Assembly: GCA_041664345.1 (NCBI GenBank)
Contig: JBAYKX010000006.1
Span: forward strand, 93,451-157,450
Direction: 5' to 3'
Origin: GWE2-40-63 sp041664345
GTDB lineage: Bacteria > Bacteroidota > Bacteroidia > Bacteroidales > SZUA-534
DNA length: 64,000 nt
The notes below the pieces were generated by a model. The model was given only the letters and a program-made list of their open reading frames with translations, was not told where the DNA came from and searched no databases. The stretch's first letter is position 1, and each line of letters starts with the position of its first letter. Positions 1 through 8,172 of this stretch are shown piece after piece. The position numbers and the translations under genes were made by a program.

Positions 1-74
1 ATTTGTAAAATAGATAAGGTAAATCATTGACAATTAGTTATTAATGCAGGAATTGTTTTTCTACACTATTAATC

Positions 75-107
75 ATTGTTTTACAGTAGCAAAATCTACT
101 ATTTTTG
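75..107 (+). promoter_or_regulatory. Candidate Bacteroidota promoter for pruA
   Basis: A -7 box TATTTTTG (100-107) fits the TAnnTTTG consensus exactly, and ATTG at 75-78 stands 21 bases upstream in place of TTTG. It would give a leader of about 110 bases before the pruA start. The rest of 1-223 is AT-rich and shows no gene. Confidence 0.4.
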
Positions 108-223
108 CGAACGGTAAATATTTGCATAACGATTGTTTTGAATTTTGAATTTGACTCAAAATTCAATTTTAATGAATGGATTAAAACTAAAAATGAAATG
201 AATGGTTATACAGGCAATTTAAA

Positions 224-1873
224 ATGAATATAAATAGAATTAAAATGGATAGTAATTTTTTTATTGTACCCCCAGCACAAAATGAGCCAATTTTAAGTTA
301 TGCGCCTGGAACACAGGAGCGTAATGAACTTGAGAATGCCATTGATTGTATGAACAACAGTGTGGCTGAAATTCCGATGATAATTGGTGGCAAAGAAATA
401 CGGACTTCAAATAAGGTGGATATTTTTCCCCCTCATAATAGGCACCATAAAATTGGGTTTTACCATAGAGGAGGAAAAGAGCATTTGGAGCAAGCCATTG
501 ATGCGGCTTTAGCTGCCAAAAATAAATGGGAAGCTATGAGTTGGCAATCAAGGGCTTCCATTTTTTTAAAAGCGGCCAACTTAATTGCCGGTCCTTATCG
601 TTACCGGATGAATGCAGCTACCATGGTGGGCCAATCGAAAAATCCATTTCAGAGTGAGATTGATGCCGTGGCAGAATTGATTGATTTTTTCCGATTTAAT
701 GTTCGTTACATGACTGAAATAATGGATATTCAGCCGGAATCGAATGCAAAAAATTGGAACCGGACCGAACAAAGGCCTTTGGAAGGTTTTGTGCTGGCTA
801 TTACTCCTTTTAATTTTACATCAATAGGGGGTAATTTACCTACTGCACCCGCCATGATGGGAAATACCGTGGTTTGGAAACCCGCCGAACGGCAAATATA
901 TTCCGCCAAATTAATCATGGATATTTTAATGGAAGCCGGTTTGCCCGATGGAGTTATCAACTTAGTATATGTTTCCGGTAAAGATACATCCGATGTGTGT
1001 TTCAATCACTGCGATTTTGCCGGGGTACATTTTACCGGTTCTACCGGTGTTTTTCAAGACATCTGGAAAACCATTGGTGGGAATATCCATAAATACAAAT
1101 CGTATCCGCGCATTGTGGGCGAAACAGGCGGCAAAAACTTTGTGGTGATGCACCAATCGGCGCGCCCCAGTCAGGTTGCCACGGCTATTACCCGTGGGGG
1201 ATTTGAATTCCAAGGGCAAAAATGTTCAGCCGCTTCACGGGTTTACATTCCTAAAAGTTGTTGGAAAGAAATCTATAATGAGATAAAATGCGACTTGGAT
1301 GCAATGAAAATGGGAGTCCCCGATGACTTTAGCAATTTTGTGAATGCAGTAATTGATGAAAAAGCATTTGATACCATTGTGGGATTTGTTGAACGAGCCC
1401 GGAAAAATCAGGCCAATGAAATAATTTTTGGGGGAAAGTATGATAAAACAGTCGGTTTTTTTATTGAACCTACGGTAATACTCACCACCGATCCACATTC
1501 TGAAACCATGGAAGAGGAAATTTTTGGACCGGTAGTAACCATTTTTCTTTACGATGACGATAAGTTTGAAGAAACGCTTCATCTGGTAAATAAAACCTCC
1601 ATGTATGCACTAACCGGGGCAATTCTTTCAAAGGATAGGGAAGCCATTGATTTGGCTATGCATATATTGAAACATGCAGCCGGTAATTTTTACATTAACG
1701 ATAAGCCAACCGGTGCAGTAGTTGGCCAACAACCTTTTGGAGGTGGCAGAGGAAGCGGCACCAACGATAAAGCTGGTTCGGCCATTAATTTACTACGGTG
1801 GGCTTCACCACGTTCAATTAAAGAAAACTTTTTACCCGATAACAGTTTTAAATACCCTTTCTTGGGTGAATAA
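224..1873 (+). CDS. pruA: L-glutamate gamma-semialdehyde dehydrogenase (1-pyrroline-5-carboxylate dehydrogenase)
   Basis: Oxidises glutamate-5-semialdehyde to glutamate with NAD+, the second step of proline breakdown, in the cytoplasm. The 549-residue protein is a full single-domain aldehyde dehydrogenase of the monofunctional PruA type, with no proline dehydrogenase domain. Visible motifs are the general base Glu about residue 300 in GETGGKN and the nucleophile Cys about 334 in GQKCSAASR, followed by EEIFGPV. The C-terminal GGGRGSGTNDKAG segment is typical of PruA. ATG at 245 (MDSNFF...) is an alternative start, and it aligns better with family members that open near FFxVPxxxNEP. The next aldehyde dehydrogenase begins 4 bases after this stop, so the two are probably cotranscribed. 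No putA-like gene is nearby. Confidence 0.93.
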   Translation: MNINRIKMDSNFFIVPPAQNEPILSYAPGTQERNELENAIDCMNNSVAEIPMIIGGKEIRTSNKVDIFPPHNRHHKIGFYHRGGKEHLEQAIDAALAAKNKWEAMSWQSRASIFLKAANLIAGPYRYRMNAATMVGQSKNPFQSEIDAVAELIDFFRFNVRYMTEIMDIQPESNAKNWNRTEQRPLEGFVLAITPFNFTSIGGNLPTAPAMMGNTVVWKPAERQIYSAKLIMDILMEAGLPDGVINLVYVSGKDTSDVCFNHCDFAGVHFTGSTGVFQDIWKTIGGNIHKYKSYPRIVGETGGKNFVVMHQSARPSQVATAITRGGFEFQGQKCSAASRVYIPKSCWKEIYNEIKCDLDAMKMGVPDDFSNFVNAVIDEKAFDTIVGFVERARKNQANEIIFGGKYDKTVGFFIEPTVILTTDPHSETMEEEIFGPVVTIFLYDDDKFEETLHLVNKTSMYALTGAILSKDREAIDLAMHILKHAAGNFYINDKPTGAVVGQQPFGGGRGSGTNDKAGSAINLLRWASPRSIKENFLPDNSFKYPFLGE

Positions 1874-1877
1874 GCAA

Positions 1878-3419
1878 ATGAATATGAAAGAGCTCTTAAA
1901 AAAATTAAACATTGAAGATGTAAACTCCGGTATATGTACTGGAACCCAATGGATATCAGCAAAAGGAACTATTGTAGAATCATTTTCTCCCATCGATAGC
2001 AAAAAAATTGGATCCGTAATTTCCGGCACAAAAAGCGATTACCAAAAAGTAATGGAAACAGCTACCGAAGCATTTAAAATTTGGCGTGAAGTTCCAGCAC
2101 CGGCGCGTGGTGAAGTGGTTCGTCAGATTGGACTTGCCTTGCGCGAGCATAAAACTGATTTGGCAAAACTGGTCACCCTTGAAATGGGTAAAATTTACCA
2201 GGAAGGTTTGGGCGAAGTACAGGAAATGATTGATATCTGCGATTTTGCAGTGGGTCAGTCACGATTGCTCAATGGCTTTACCATGCATTCCGAACGACGA
2301 AATCACCGCATGTATGACCAATACCATCCGCTAGGTATTGTTGGTGTTATTACTTCGTTTAATTTTCCGGTGGCAGTTTGGGCATGGAACAGCATGTTGG
2401 CTGCAATTGCTGGTGATGTGGTGGTTTGGAAACCCAGTTCAAAAACTCCCTTGTGTGCCATTGCTACCCAAAAAATAATATGCCAAGTTTTGATAGAAAA
2501 CAAAGTTCCTGAAGGGGTATTTAATCTCATTATTGGATCTTCAAAAGAATTTGGCGATGATATGTTAACCGATAAAAGGATTCCACTTATTTCGTTAACA
2601 GGTTCCACAAAAGTAGGCAAACATGCTAGTGCCTTGGTTGGTGAGCGGCTTGGGCGCACCATTATGGAATTGGGAGGCAACAATGCAGTAATTGTATCAC
2701 ATCACGCCGACTTGGAAATGGCCATTCCGAGTATCGTCTTTGGAGCAGTTGGAACTGCGGGGCAACGTTGTACTTCAACCCGGAGAGTTATTATTCACGA
2801 AAGTATTTATGAAAAAGTTAAAAATGCATTGATTGATGCTTATAAACAATTGGAAGTAAAAATTGGCAATCCACTGGATGCGAATACATTGATAGGGCCG
2901 CTAATTGATTCCGGGTCGGTTCAAGTGTTTGAAAATGCCTTGAAAAAGGTTCAACTGGAAGGTGGAAATATTGTTTATGGGGGAAGGGTTTTATCGGGTG
3001 AAAAATATTTGAGCGGTAATTATGTGACACCTGCCTTGGTTGAAGCTGAAAACCATTTTGAAATAGTTCAGGAAGAAACTTTTGCCCCAATTTTATACTT
3101 AATCAAATATAGCACATTTGAAGAAGCCATAGCTTTGAACAATGGGGTACCACAGGGTTTGTCTTCATCGGTATTTACTTTGAATATACGTGAGGCTGAA
3201 AAGTTTTTATCAGAAACGGGTTCCGATTGTGGTATAGCCAATGTAAACAGTGGTACCTCAGGTGCTGAAATTGGCGGTGCTTTTGGTGGCGAAAAAGAAA
3301 CCGGCGGTGGCCGCGAATCAGGTTCCGACAGTTGGAAATCCTATATGCGCCGGCAAACAAATACTATTAATTACGGTGAGGAATTACCTTTGGCCCAAGG
3401 AATAGAATTTAATTTTTGA
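1878..3419 (+). CDS. ALDH7-family (antiquitin-like) alpha-aminoadipic semialdehyde dehydrogenase
   Basis: An NAD-dependent aldehyde dehydrogenase of about 513 residues. It resembles the ALDH7/AmaB group that oxidises alpha-aminoadipic semialdehyde in lysine breakdown. Motifs seen are ELGGNNA with the general base Glu about 264, GTAGQRCTSTRR with the catalytic Cys about 298, and a C-terminal GGxFGGEKxTGGGRESGSDSWK stretch characteristic of ALDH7. The reading frame is open further upstream inside pruA, but ATG at 1878, just after the pruA stop, is the sensible start (1884 is also possible). Coupling to pruA suggests joint use of amino acids as carbon source. The substrate is inferred from family likeness only, because the rest of a lysine pathway is not in the window. 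Confidence 0.85.
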   Translation: MNMKELLKKLNIEDVNSGICTGTQWISAKGTIVESFSPIDSKKIGSVISGTKSDYQKVMETATEAFKIWREVPAPARGEVVRQIGLALREHKTDLAKLVTLEMGKIYQEGLGEVQEMIDICDFAVGQSRLLNGFTMHSERRNHRMYDQYHPLGIVGVITSFNFPVAVWAWNSMLAAIAGDVVVWKPSSKTPLCAIATQKIICQVLIENKVPEGVFNLIIGSSKEFGDDMLTDKRIPLISLTGSTKVGKHASALVGERLGRTIMELGGNNAVIVSHHADLEMAIPSIVFGAVGTAGQRCTSTRRVIIHESIYEKVKNALIDAYKQLEVKIGNPLDANTLIGPLIDSGSVQVFENALKKVQLEGGNIVYGGRVLSGEKYLSGNYVTPALVEAENHFEIVQEETFAPILYLIKYSTFEEAIALNNGVPQGLSSSVFTLNIREAEKFLSETGSDCGIANVNSGTSGAEIGGAFGGEKETGGGRESGSDSWKSYMRRQTNTINYGEELPLAQGIEFNF

Positions 3420-3425
3420 TCAAAC

Positions 3426-3496
3426 TTAGTTCTAATTTAATACTCTTGTTTTTGTACCCCTCTGTCCATTTTTAAAGTTGTAAAGTAGAATTAGGT
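3426..3496 (+). repeat. MITE-like family B, internally deleted copy
   Basis: About 71 bases match the two ends of the longer element at 48503-48727. They carry CTCTTGTTTTTGTACCCC at 3443-3460 and the end GTAAAGTAGAATTA near 3480-3493, which pairs imperfectly with TTAGTTCTAATTTA at 3426-3439. It lacks the roughly 150-base middle of the long copy. It lies directly behind the ALDH7 gene. Confidence 0.6.
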
Positions 3497-3571
3497 AATA
3501 AACTTTGTGGATTTATTGTAAAGCAACTATTTTTTTGTATATTTATCGTTGCCAACACAAAGTTCTAACCT

Positions 3572-3841
3572 ATGGAAATAGTAATCAAGAAACTCAAAGA
3601 AAGCGATTATCTTAAAATGGGAATTCATGAATGGCCTATTTGGGAGAAAGAAATCTCAGTTTTTGATTGGAGTTGCCAGGAAAAAGAACAATTCTATTTA
3701 ATTGAAGGGGAAGTAACTATAAAAACGCACGAAGCTGAATATAAAGTGCTTCCCGGTGATTATGTAATTTGTCCTAAAGGGTTGAATTGCAATTGGGAAA
3801 TAACTAAATATGTAAAAAAACATTATCATTTTGTGGAATAA
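3572..3841 (+). CDS. Small cupin-domain protein (DUF861/EutQ-like)
   Basis: An 89-residue single cupin barrel. It has the typical WSCQEKEQFYLIEGEVTI strand pattern, then VLPGDYVICPKGLNCNWEI and a C-terminal KKHYHFVE strand. It resembles the cupin_3/DUF861 group, whose larger members include ureidoglycine aminohydrolase and EutQ. The usual GxxHxHxxE metal site is not intact: the first motif carries Glu and Gln but no His pair. Metal binding or catalysis is therefore uncertain. It is a monocistronic gene ended by a strong hairpin 2 bases after the stop. The cell role is unknown. Confidence 0.7.
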   Translation: MEIVIKKLKESDYLKMGIHEWPIWEKEISVFDWSCQEKEQFYLIEGEVTIKTHEAEYKVLPGDYVICPKGLNCNWEITKYVKKHYHFVE

Positions 3842-3842
3842 T

Positions 3843-3870
3843 AAAAAATCCGGTGAGAGCCGGATTTTTT
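3843..3870. terminator. Bidirectional intrinsic terminator
   Basis: A perfect stem AAAAAATCCGG / CCGGATTTTTT encloses the loop TGAGAG. The A run on the left and T run on the right let it serve both the cupin gene (plus) and the ammonium operon ending at 4058 (minus). Confidence 0.85.
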
Positions 3871-4057
3871 CGCTAAACACATATAGAAAGAAAAGAAACC
3901 CTCTTGGGGTAGGAGTGAAAGGGTATTAACAGAGGGTTGGAATTTTTACATATTAGTTTTTGATAAAGAACTGGAGGTTGTAATAGTTTAAATTATTTCC
4001 CCCCAGTTCTGTTGTTATAGTAGATAGTTGTCGTGTGCGTTACTTAACATCGTAAAC

Positions 4058-5599
4058 TTATCTCGACAATGGAGTTTCTGCATTCTTATCTAACTTGATA
4101 CCGGCATATCCTTCAACTCCCATTTCTGGAATATCAAGTCCGTAAAGTTCATCTTTAGCATTTACTCTCATTCCACCGGTTATTTTGCCAATCAATTTGA
4201 AAACCACCCATCCAATTGATCCAACATAAATAATGTTTACACCTACCCCAATAAGTTGAGCAAAGAATTGGGAAGCATCACCGTAGAATAACCCTTTTAC
4301 AGTACCTGCTACGCCATTCCATCCGTCGCCATAAGCTCCATCGGCAAATAAACCTAAAGCAATCATACCCCATGCACCGTTAACCCCATGTACTGCAACG
4401 GCACCTACTGGGTCGTCAACTCTAAGTTTTTTCTCAATAAAGAAAGCGGCTTCAATAACCAATACACCAGCAATTAAACCGATTAAGGCTGCTGATTGCA
4501 CATTTACAAAGGCGCAAGGAGCGGTAATGGCAACCAAACCGGCCAACATACCGTTTATCATCATTGATGGGTCAGGTTTTTTAGTTTTAACCAACCACAT
4601 GTACATCATGGATGCAAATGCACCGGTAGCCGAAGCAATCATGGTGTTTACGGCAATTACGCTGATGCGTAAATCGCCTCCGGCCAATGTTGATCCGGGG
4701 TTGAATCCAAACCAACCAAATGCCAGAATAAAAGCACCTATAATTGCCATTGGAATGTTATGTCCGGGTATTGCATTAGGCGTACCATTTTTGTTGTATT
4801 TTCCAATACGAGGTCCAATCATTGCTGCACCCACAAAGGCTAATACCCCTCCTGTCATGTGTACTACTGATGAACCCGCAAAATCTACTACTCCATGGCC
4901 TAGGCCAAACATGGCACCAAGTTGCGACAACCATCCATAACCCCAAACCCAGTTTCCAAAGATTGGGTAGATTAATGCTCCTACAACTACTCCATAGATA
5001 GCAAACGAGGAGAATTTCCATCTTTCAGCCATTGATCCGGTTGGTATGGTGGCGGTTGTGTCCATAAATACCATTTGGAATAAGAATAAGGCAAAAACGC
5101 CTACATCATAAACCCCCATTAGAAAAAAGCCCTTGGTTCCAAATAACCCAAAAGAATGGCCAAATAATTCTATGGTAAATTCATTGGCTAGTCCGCCAAA
5201 TCCACCTAAGGTGCCTAATGTACCTACACCGCCAAACATGAGGGCAAATCCGCTGATAAAGAATCCAATCATTCCCAATGCGTAAACCATCATATTCATT
5301 GACATGGTATGTGCGGCGTTCTTAGCCCGGGTTAAGCCCGATTCAACCATGGCAAAACCGGCCTGCATAAACATAACCAGGAATCCGCAAAGTAATACCC
5401 ACATCATATTAATGGCTACTTTGTTATGTCCTACCAAATTGGCAACCTCTGTTGCAGTTGGTTCTCCTGCAACGGCTGCGGGTACATCAACAATGGTACC
5501 TGTTGCTCCTCCCGATGGGTCGGCTACAGCGTGCGCATAGCTTGCTGCTGCTAATGTCGTAATTAGTATTGCGACAAGAATTACATATTTTTTAAGCAT
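4058..5599 (-). CDS. amtB: Ammonium transporter, Amt family
   Basis: A membrane channel for NH4+/NH3 of 513 residues. It has an N-terminal signal sequence (MLKKYVILVAILITTLAAASYAHA) followed by about eleven hydrophobic helices. Amt hallmarks are visible: MNMMVYALGMIGFF, the ammonium-site stretch DFAGSSVVHMTGG with Asp and the first pore His, FGWFGFNPGS, and HGVNGAWG with the second pore His. The tail runs into a cytoplasmic segment DELYGLDIPEMGVEGYAG, which is usual in the family. It is the last gene of the operon barrel protein - P-II - amtB, 30 bases after the P-II gene. Adjacency to P-II implies gating by that protein. The following intergenic region ends in a shared terminator at 3843-3870. 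Confidence 0.95.
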   Translation of the reverse strand: MLKKYVILVAILITTLAAASYAHAVADPSGGATGTIVDVPAAVAGEPTATEVANLVGHNKVAINMMWVLLCGFLVMFMQAGFAMVESGLTRAKNAAHTMSMNMMVYALGMIGFFISGFALMFGGVGTLGTLGGFGGLANEFTIELFGHSFGLFGTKGFFLMGVYDVGVFALFLFQMVFMDTTATIPTGSMAERWKFSSFAIYGVVVGALIYPIFGNWVWGYGWLSQLGAMFGLGHGVVDFAGSSVVHMTGGVLAFVGAAMIGPRIGKYNKNGTPNAIPGHNIPMAIIGAFILAFGWFGFNPGSTLAGGDLRISVIAVNTMIASATGAFASMMYMWLVKTKKPDPSMMINGMLAGLVAITAPCAFVNVQSAALIGLIAGVLVIEAAFFIEKKLRVDDPVGAVAVHGVNGAWGMIALGLFADGAYGDGWNGVAGTVKGLFYGDASQFFAQLIGVGVNIIYVGSIGWVVFKLIGKITGGMRVNAKDELYGLDIPEMGVEGYAGIKLDKNAETPLSR

Positions 5600-5629
5600 A
5601 TTTTATGTTTTTATGGATTAATAATTGAC

Positions 5630-5992
5630 TTATAGGGAGTCTCCGGGGCCTTTTGTTGATTCATCACCATGTGCTCCGTTGCTGATTCTTACCGATTCTT
5701 CAATGTTATAGATGAAAATCATTCCATCGCCTATTTCACCAGTGTAGGCAGCTTTCTCGATACATTTAATTGTTTTTTCAACATTAACATCGCGTAAAAC
5801 AATGGAAATAAATATCCGCGAGATGTATTCCGTATCGTAAACGGTACCCCTATAGGAATGATGTCCACGTGTAAGCTCATTTCCAACTCCTGAGGCATCC
5901 CAATAAGAGAAGAAATCGATACCGATCTTTTTAAGTTCGGTTTTCACTTCTTCGAACTTTGTGGTTCGGATTATTGCTTCAACTTTTTTCAT
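5630..5992 (-). CDS. glnK: P-II family nitrogen regulator (GlnK-type, variant ligand residues)
   Basis: A 120-residue P-II signal protein that would form a trimer and plug AmtB when nitrogen is plentiful. The N-terminus MKKVEAIIR and the B-loop TGEIGDGM mark the family. The T-loop is one residue longer than in E. coli GlnB and keeps a Tyr (about residue 52) at the uridylylation position, in SYRGTVYDTEY. Three ligand positions differ from the canonical set when aligned to E. coli GlnB: Gln39 is Glu, Lys90 is Met and Arg103 is Ser. Effector binding may therefore differ. The C-terminal tail (GDESTKGPGDSL) is extended. Being sandwiched between the barrel gene and amtB supports the GlnK role. Confidence 0.9.
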   Translation of the reverse strand: MKKVEAIIRTTKFEEVKTELKKIGIDFFSYWDASGVGNELTRGHHSYRGTVYDTEYISRIFISIVLRDVNVEKTIKCIEKAAYTGEIGDGMIFIYNIEESVRISNGAHGDESTKGPGDSL

Positions 5993-6064
5993 ATTTGGAT
6001 TTTTAAATTTTTATATGTCTATTTAAATGCTAGGAAATTCATCCTAGCATCTTTTCGAATTTTT

Positions 6065-6790
6065 TTAGAATGATACCCCTAAAACCATGGTGAACATTTT
6101 TGAATAGGGATTCAAGATTACTGAACCATTTACAGGAAGCGAGAAGCTATCAGTAACCTTAATGGTTTTTGATGTGCTTAACCCGAGGTTAACCAACCCA
6201 AATTCATCAGATTTCCTTGTTACCCCGTCGGCTTCAAATTCCTCAACAGTGTACCATCCGTTACCGGCACCTGCAAAAACTGCGAAATTTGTGAATGAAT
6301 ATTTAGCTTCTACATAAATGTCGCCACCAACAGATCCTGTGCCAGGAGCTTTATTAACAATGTAGTTTCCACTTAATGTTAATCCTTTAATGGTGTACCC
6401 AGCATTAATCTCAAATGCATGTGAACCTAAGGTGTCGGAATAATTGAAATAATCAAGCGGAACACCTAACCAAGTTGGATAGTAATAATCAGTTACTCCC
6501 AGAGATAAACCGAACCCAAATGCATAAGATGCATACAAATCAGCTTCAGTATAACCGGCAGCATCGAAGGAACCCCATGCCCCAACAGTTAAACCACCTG
6601 TTGCAAATTTAACAGTAGGTTGAAATGCCGGACCTGTTCCGAATTTAGAACCACGCCATATATAATTGCTGTAAATATCGGCGCCTAACGAAAAAGGCGA
6701 TGGGGTTTCTTCTTCTTGAGCAAACAAAGTTGCCGGTAATGTGCACGCAGTTAAGAGAAGTGCAAACAGAAAAGTTTTCATTGTCTTCAT
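6065..6790 (-). CDS. TorF-family putative outer-membrane porin in the ammonium operon
   Basis: A 241-residue outer-membrane beta-barrel. It opens with a clear signal peptide cut near LFAQEEE, followed by SLGADIYSNYIWRG, a motif typical of the TorF/TIGR02001 porin group. Alternating hydrophobic and aromatic strands follow, and the last residue is Phe (MFTMVLGVSF), a common barrel-assembly signal. It is the first gene of the operon with P-II and AmtB (72-base gap to P-II). This suggests it lets ammonium or another small nitrogen solute cross the outer membrane, which is inference from context. Another outer-membrane role is possible. Confidence 0.75.
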   Translation of the reverse strand: MKTMKTFLFALLLTACTLPATLFAQEEETPSPFSLGADIYSNYIWRGSKFGTGPAFQPTVKFATGGLTVGAWGSFDAAGYTEADLYASYAFGFGLSLGVTDYYYPTWLGVPLDYFNYSDTLGSHAFEINAGYTIKGLTLSGNYIVNKAPGTGSVGGDIYVEAKYSFTNFAVFAGAGNGWYTVEEFEADGVTRKSDEFGLVNLGLSTSKTIKVTDSFSLPVNGSVILNPYSKMFTMVLGVSF

Positions 6791-7142
6791 AATAATTGTT
6801 TTTTAATTGTGAATACTAACTATGTATTATTTGTTGTCGAGGCAAAAATATGTATTATAATTATAACACCCCCTAAAAAAGTATAGTAAAATGTAAAAAA
6901 AATATAATAAAATATGCAAACGTGTACATAAAAATAGGGTAGCAAATTTAAAAAAGATAAAATAATAGCACATACCCCCCCAAAAAAAATATAACTGGTT
7001 ATTTGTTTTTCGAATCCTAAAAGGTGGTATTATATAAAAACACAGGTAGTTTGGTTCGTTCCAGAATTAATCCAACTGTATGTATTAGGTTATGATTTTG
7101 AATGGATAAAAGAGTTTATCTTAGTTCAATATTTATTTTTGA
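6791..7142. promoter_or_regulatory. Divergent control region of the ammonium operon and the PfkB gene
   Basis: This 352-base AT-rich gap holds two candidate -7 boxes. CAAAAATA at 6843-6850 reads TATTTTTG on the minus strand, 53 bases before the barrel-gene start. TATTTTTG at 7134-7141 on the plus strand faces the kinase gene. Two look-alike C-tract/A-tract blocks, ACACCCCCTAAAAAAGTATA (6866-6885) and CATACCCCCCCAAAAAAAA (6971-6989), lie about 106 bases apart. They might be paired protein sites, but no known operator was recognised. Confidence 0.4.
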
Positions 7143-7169
7143 ATGAAAACATCAAAATATGAAAATATC

Positions 7170-8063
7170 ATGGGACATATATTTATAATAGGTGGTACAA
7201 CTTTCGATCACATTGTTTCACTGCCTGAATTTCCTCAGCCGTTGCCACAAACCATCCATCAGGCTACTTTCCACGAAACTACAGGATCTACCGGTTCAGG
7301 TAAAGCGCTTTGTCTTACAAAGTTGGGAATATCAAATACATTGTATTCGGTTTTGGGCGACGATATTTATGGGAAACAGATTATTCATCATCTTGAAAAT
7401 GAAAAGGTTGATTTTATTTATGATTTCGATCCCAAAGGTACTGAACGCCATTTTAATATGATGGATGCTGAAGGAAATAGGATTTCCATTTTTATTACCC
7501 AATCATCGGAATTGATCAATTTTAGTTTTGATAAAGTTGAAAGGGAAATCCAGAAAAGTGATTTGGTAATACTCAATATTATATCGTATTGCAAACAATT
7601 TGTTCCGCTGCTAGTAAAATATGACAAACCTATTTGGACCGATTTGCATGATTATACAGATGGTAACACTTACCATCAGCCTTTTATTGATGCATCCAGC
7701 TATCTGTTTCTTAGTTCAGATAATCTTTCGGATTACAAAATGACAATGAAAGGGTTAATGAATTTAGGAAAGGAATTGGTGGTTTGCACACACGGCAAGA
7801 ATGGAGCCACAGCCCTTACTAAAAATGGCGAATGGATTGAAGAACCCGGGCTTATCGGTTTTACGATGGTAGATGCCAATGGTGCCGGTGATAATTTCTT
7901 TTCGGGTTTTCTGTACGCATTTTTTAAGGGTGAAACCATAAAAAACTGCATGAAATACGGTTCACTGTGCGGGGCTTATTGCATTACTTCAAAACAGTTG
8001 GTTTTTGAAGGATTGTCAAAGTCATTTCTTGATAAGGAATTCAGGAGAGTTTCTGGTTACTAG
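7170..8063 (+). CDS. PfkB/ribokinase-family carbohydrate kinase
   Basis: A cytoplasmic ATP-dependent sugar or nucleoside kinase of about 297 residues from this start. The N-terminal strand MGHIFIIGGTTFDHIVSL and the STGSGKALCLTKLG stretch match PfkB signature 1. The second signature VDANGAGDNFFSGF holds the catalytic Asp and the anion hole. An in-frame ATG lies at 7143, but the best -7 box ends at 7141, and family alignment begins at MGHIF, so 7170 is preferred. The substrate cannot be told from sequence. The first-signature Gly-Gly is replaced by GSTGSG, which is a variant. It is a single gene, followed by a degenerate repeat tract. Confidence 0.82.
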   Translation: MGHIFIIGGTTFDHIVSLPEFPQPLPQTIHQATFHETTGSTGSGKALCLTKLGISNTLYSVLGDDIYGKQIIHHLENEKVDFIYDFDPKGTERHFNMMDAEGNRISIFITQSSELINFSFDKVEREIQKSDLVILNIISYCKQFVPLLVKYDKPIWTDLHDYTDGNTYHQPFIDASSYLFLSSDNLSDYKMTMKGLMNLGKELVVCTHGKNGATALTKNGEWIEEPGLIGFTMVDANGAGDNFFSGFLYAFFKGETIKNCMKYGSLCGAYCITSKQLVFEGLSKSFLDKEFRRVSGY

Positions 8064-8162
8064 TTTCTTGTTACTGGTTACTTGTTACTGGTTACTGGTT
8101 TCTTGTTGTTTCTGGTTTCTGGTTACTGGTTTCTAATCTCTAAACTCTAATCTCAAATCTCA
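8058..8162 (+). repeat. Degenerate short tandem repeat (TTACTGGT / TTTCTGGT units)
   Basis: About ten imperfect 7-8 base units of the form TTACTGGT, TTACTTGT or TTTCTGGT run from the PfkB stop to about 8130. They pass into CTCTAATCTCAAATCTCAAAT. There are no unique spacers, so this is not a CRISPR array. It fills the gap between two convergent genes. Confidence 0.75.
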
Positions 8163-8172
8163 AATTTATCAA

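Noticed and set aside
1722..1877. Upstream extension of the ALDH7 reading frame by 52 codons inside pruA
   Set aside because: It overlaps the end of pruA in another frame and has no family likeness; the start at 1878 follows directly after the pruA stop.
7011..7030. TTCGAATCC resembling a tRNA T-arm
   Set aside because: No acceptor, D or anticodon stems can be formed around it; the flanks are AT-rich intergenic DNA.
8058..8162. Possible CRISPR array
   Set aside because: Units are short, imperfect and directly abutting, with no unique spacers and no cas genes.
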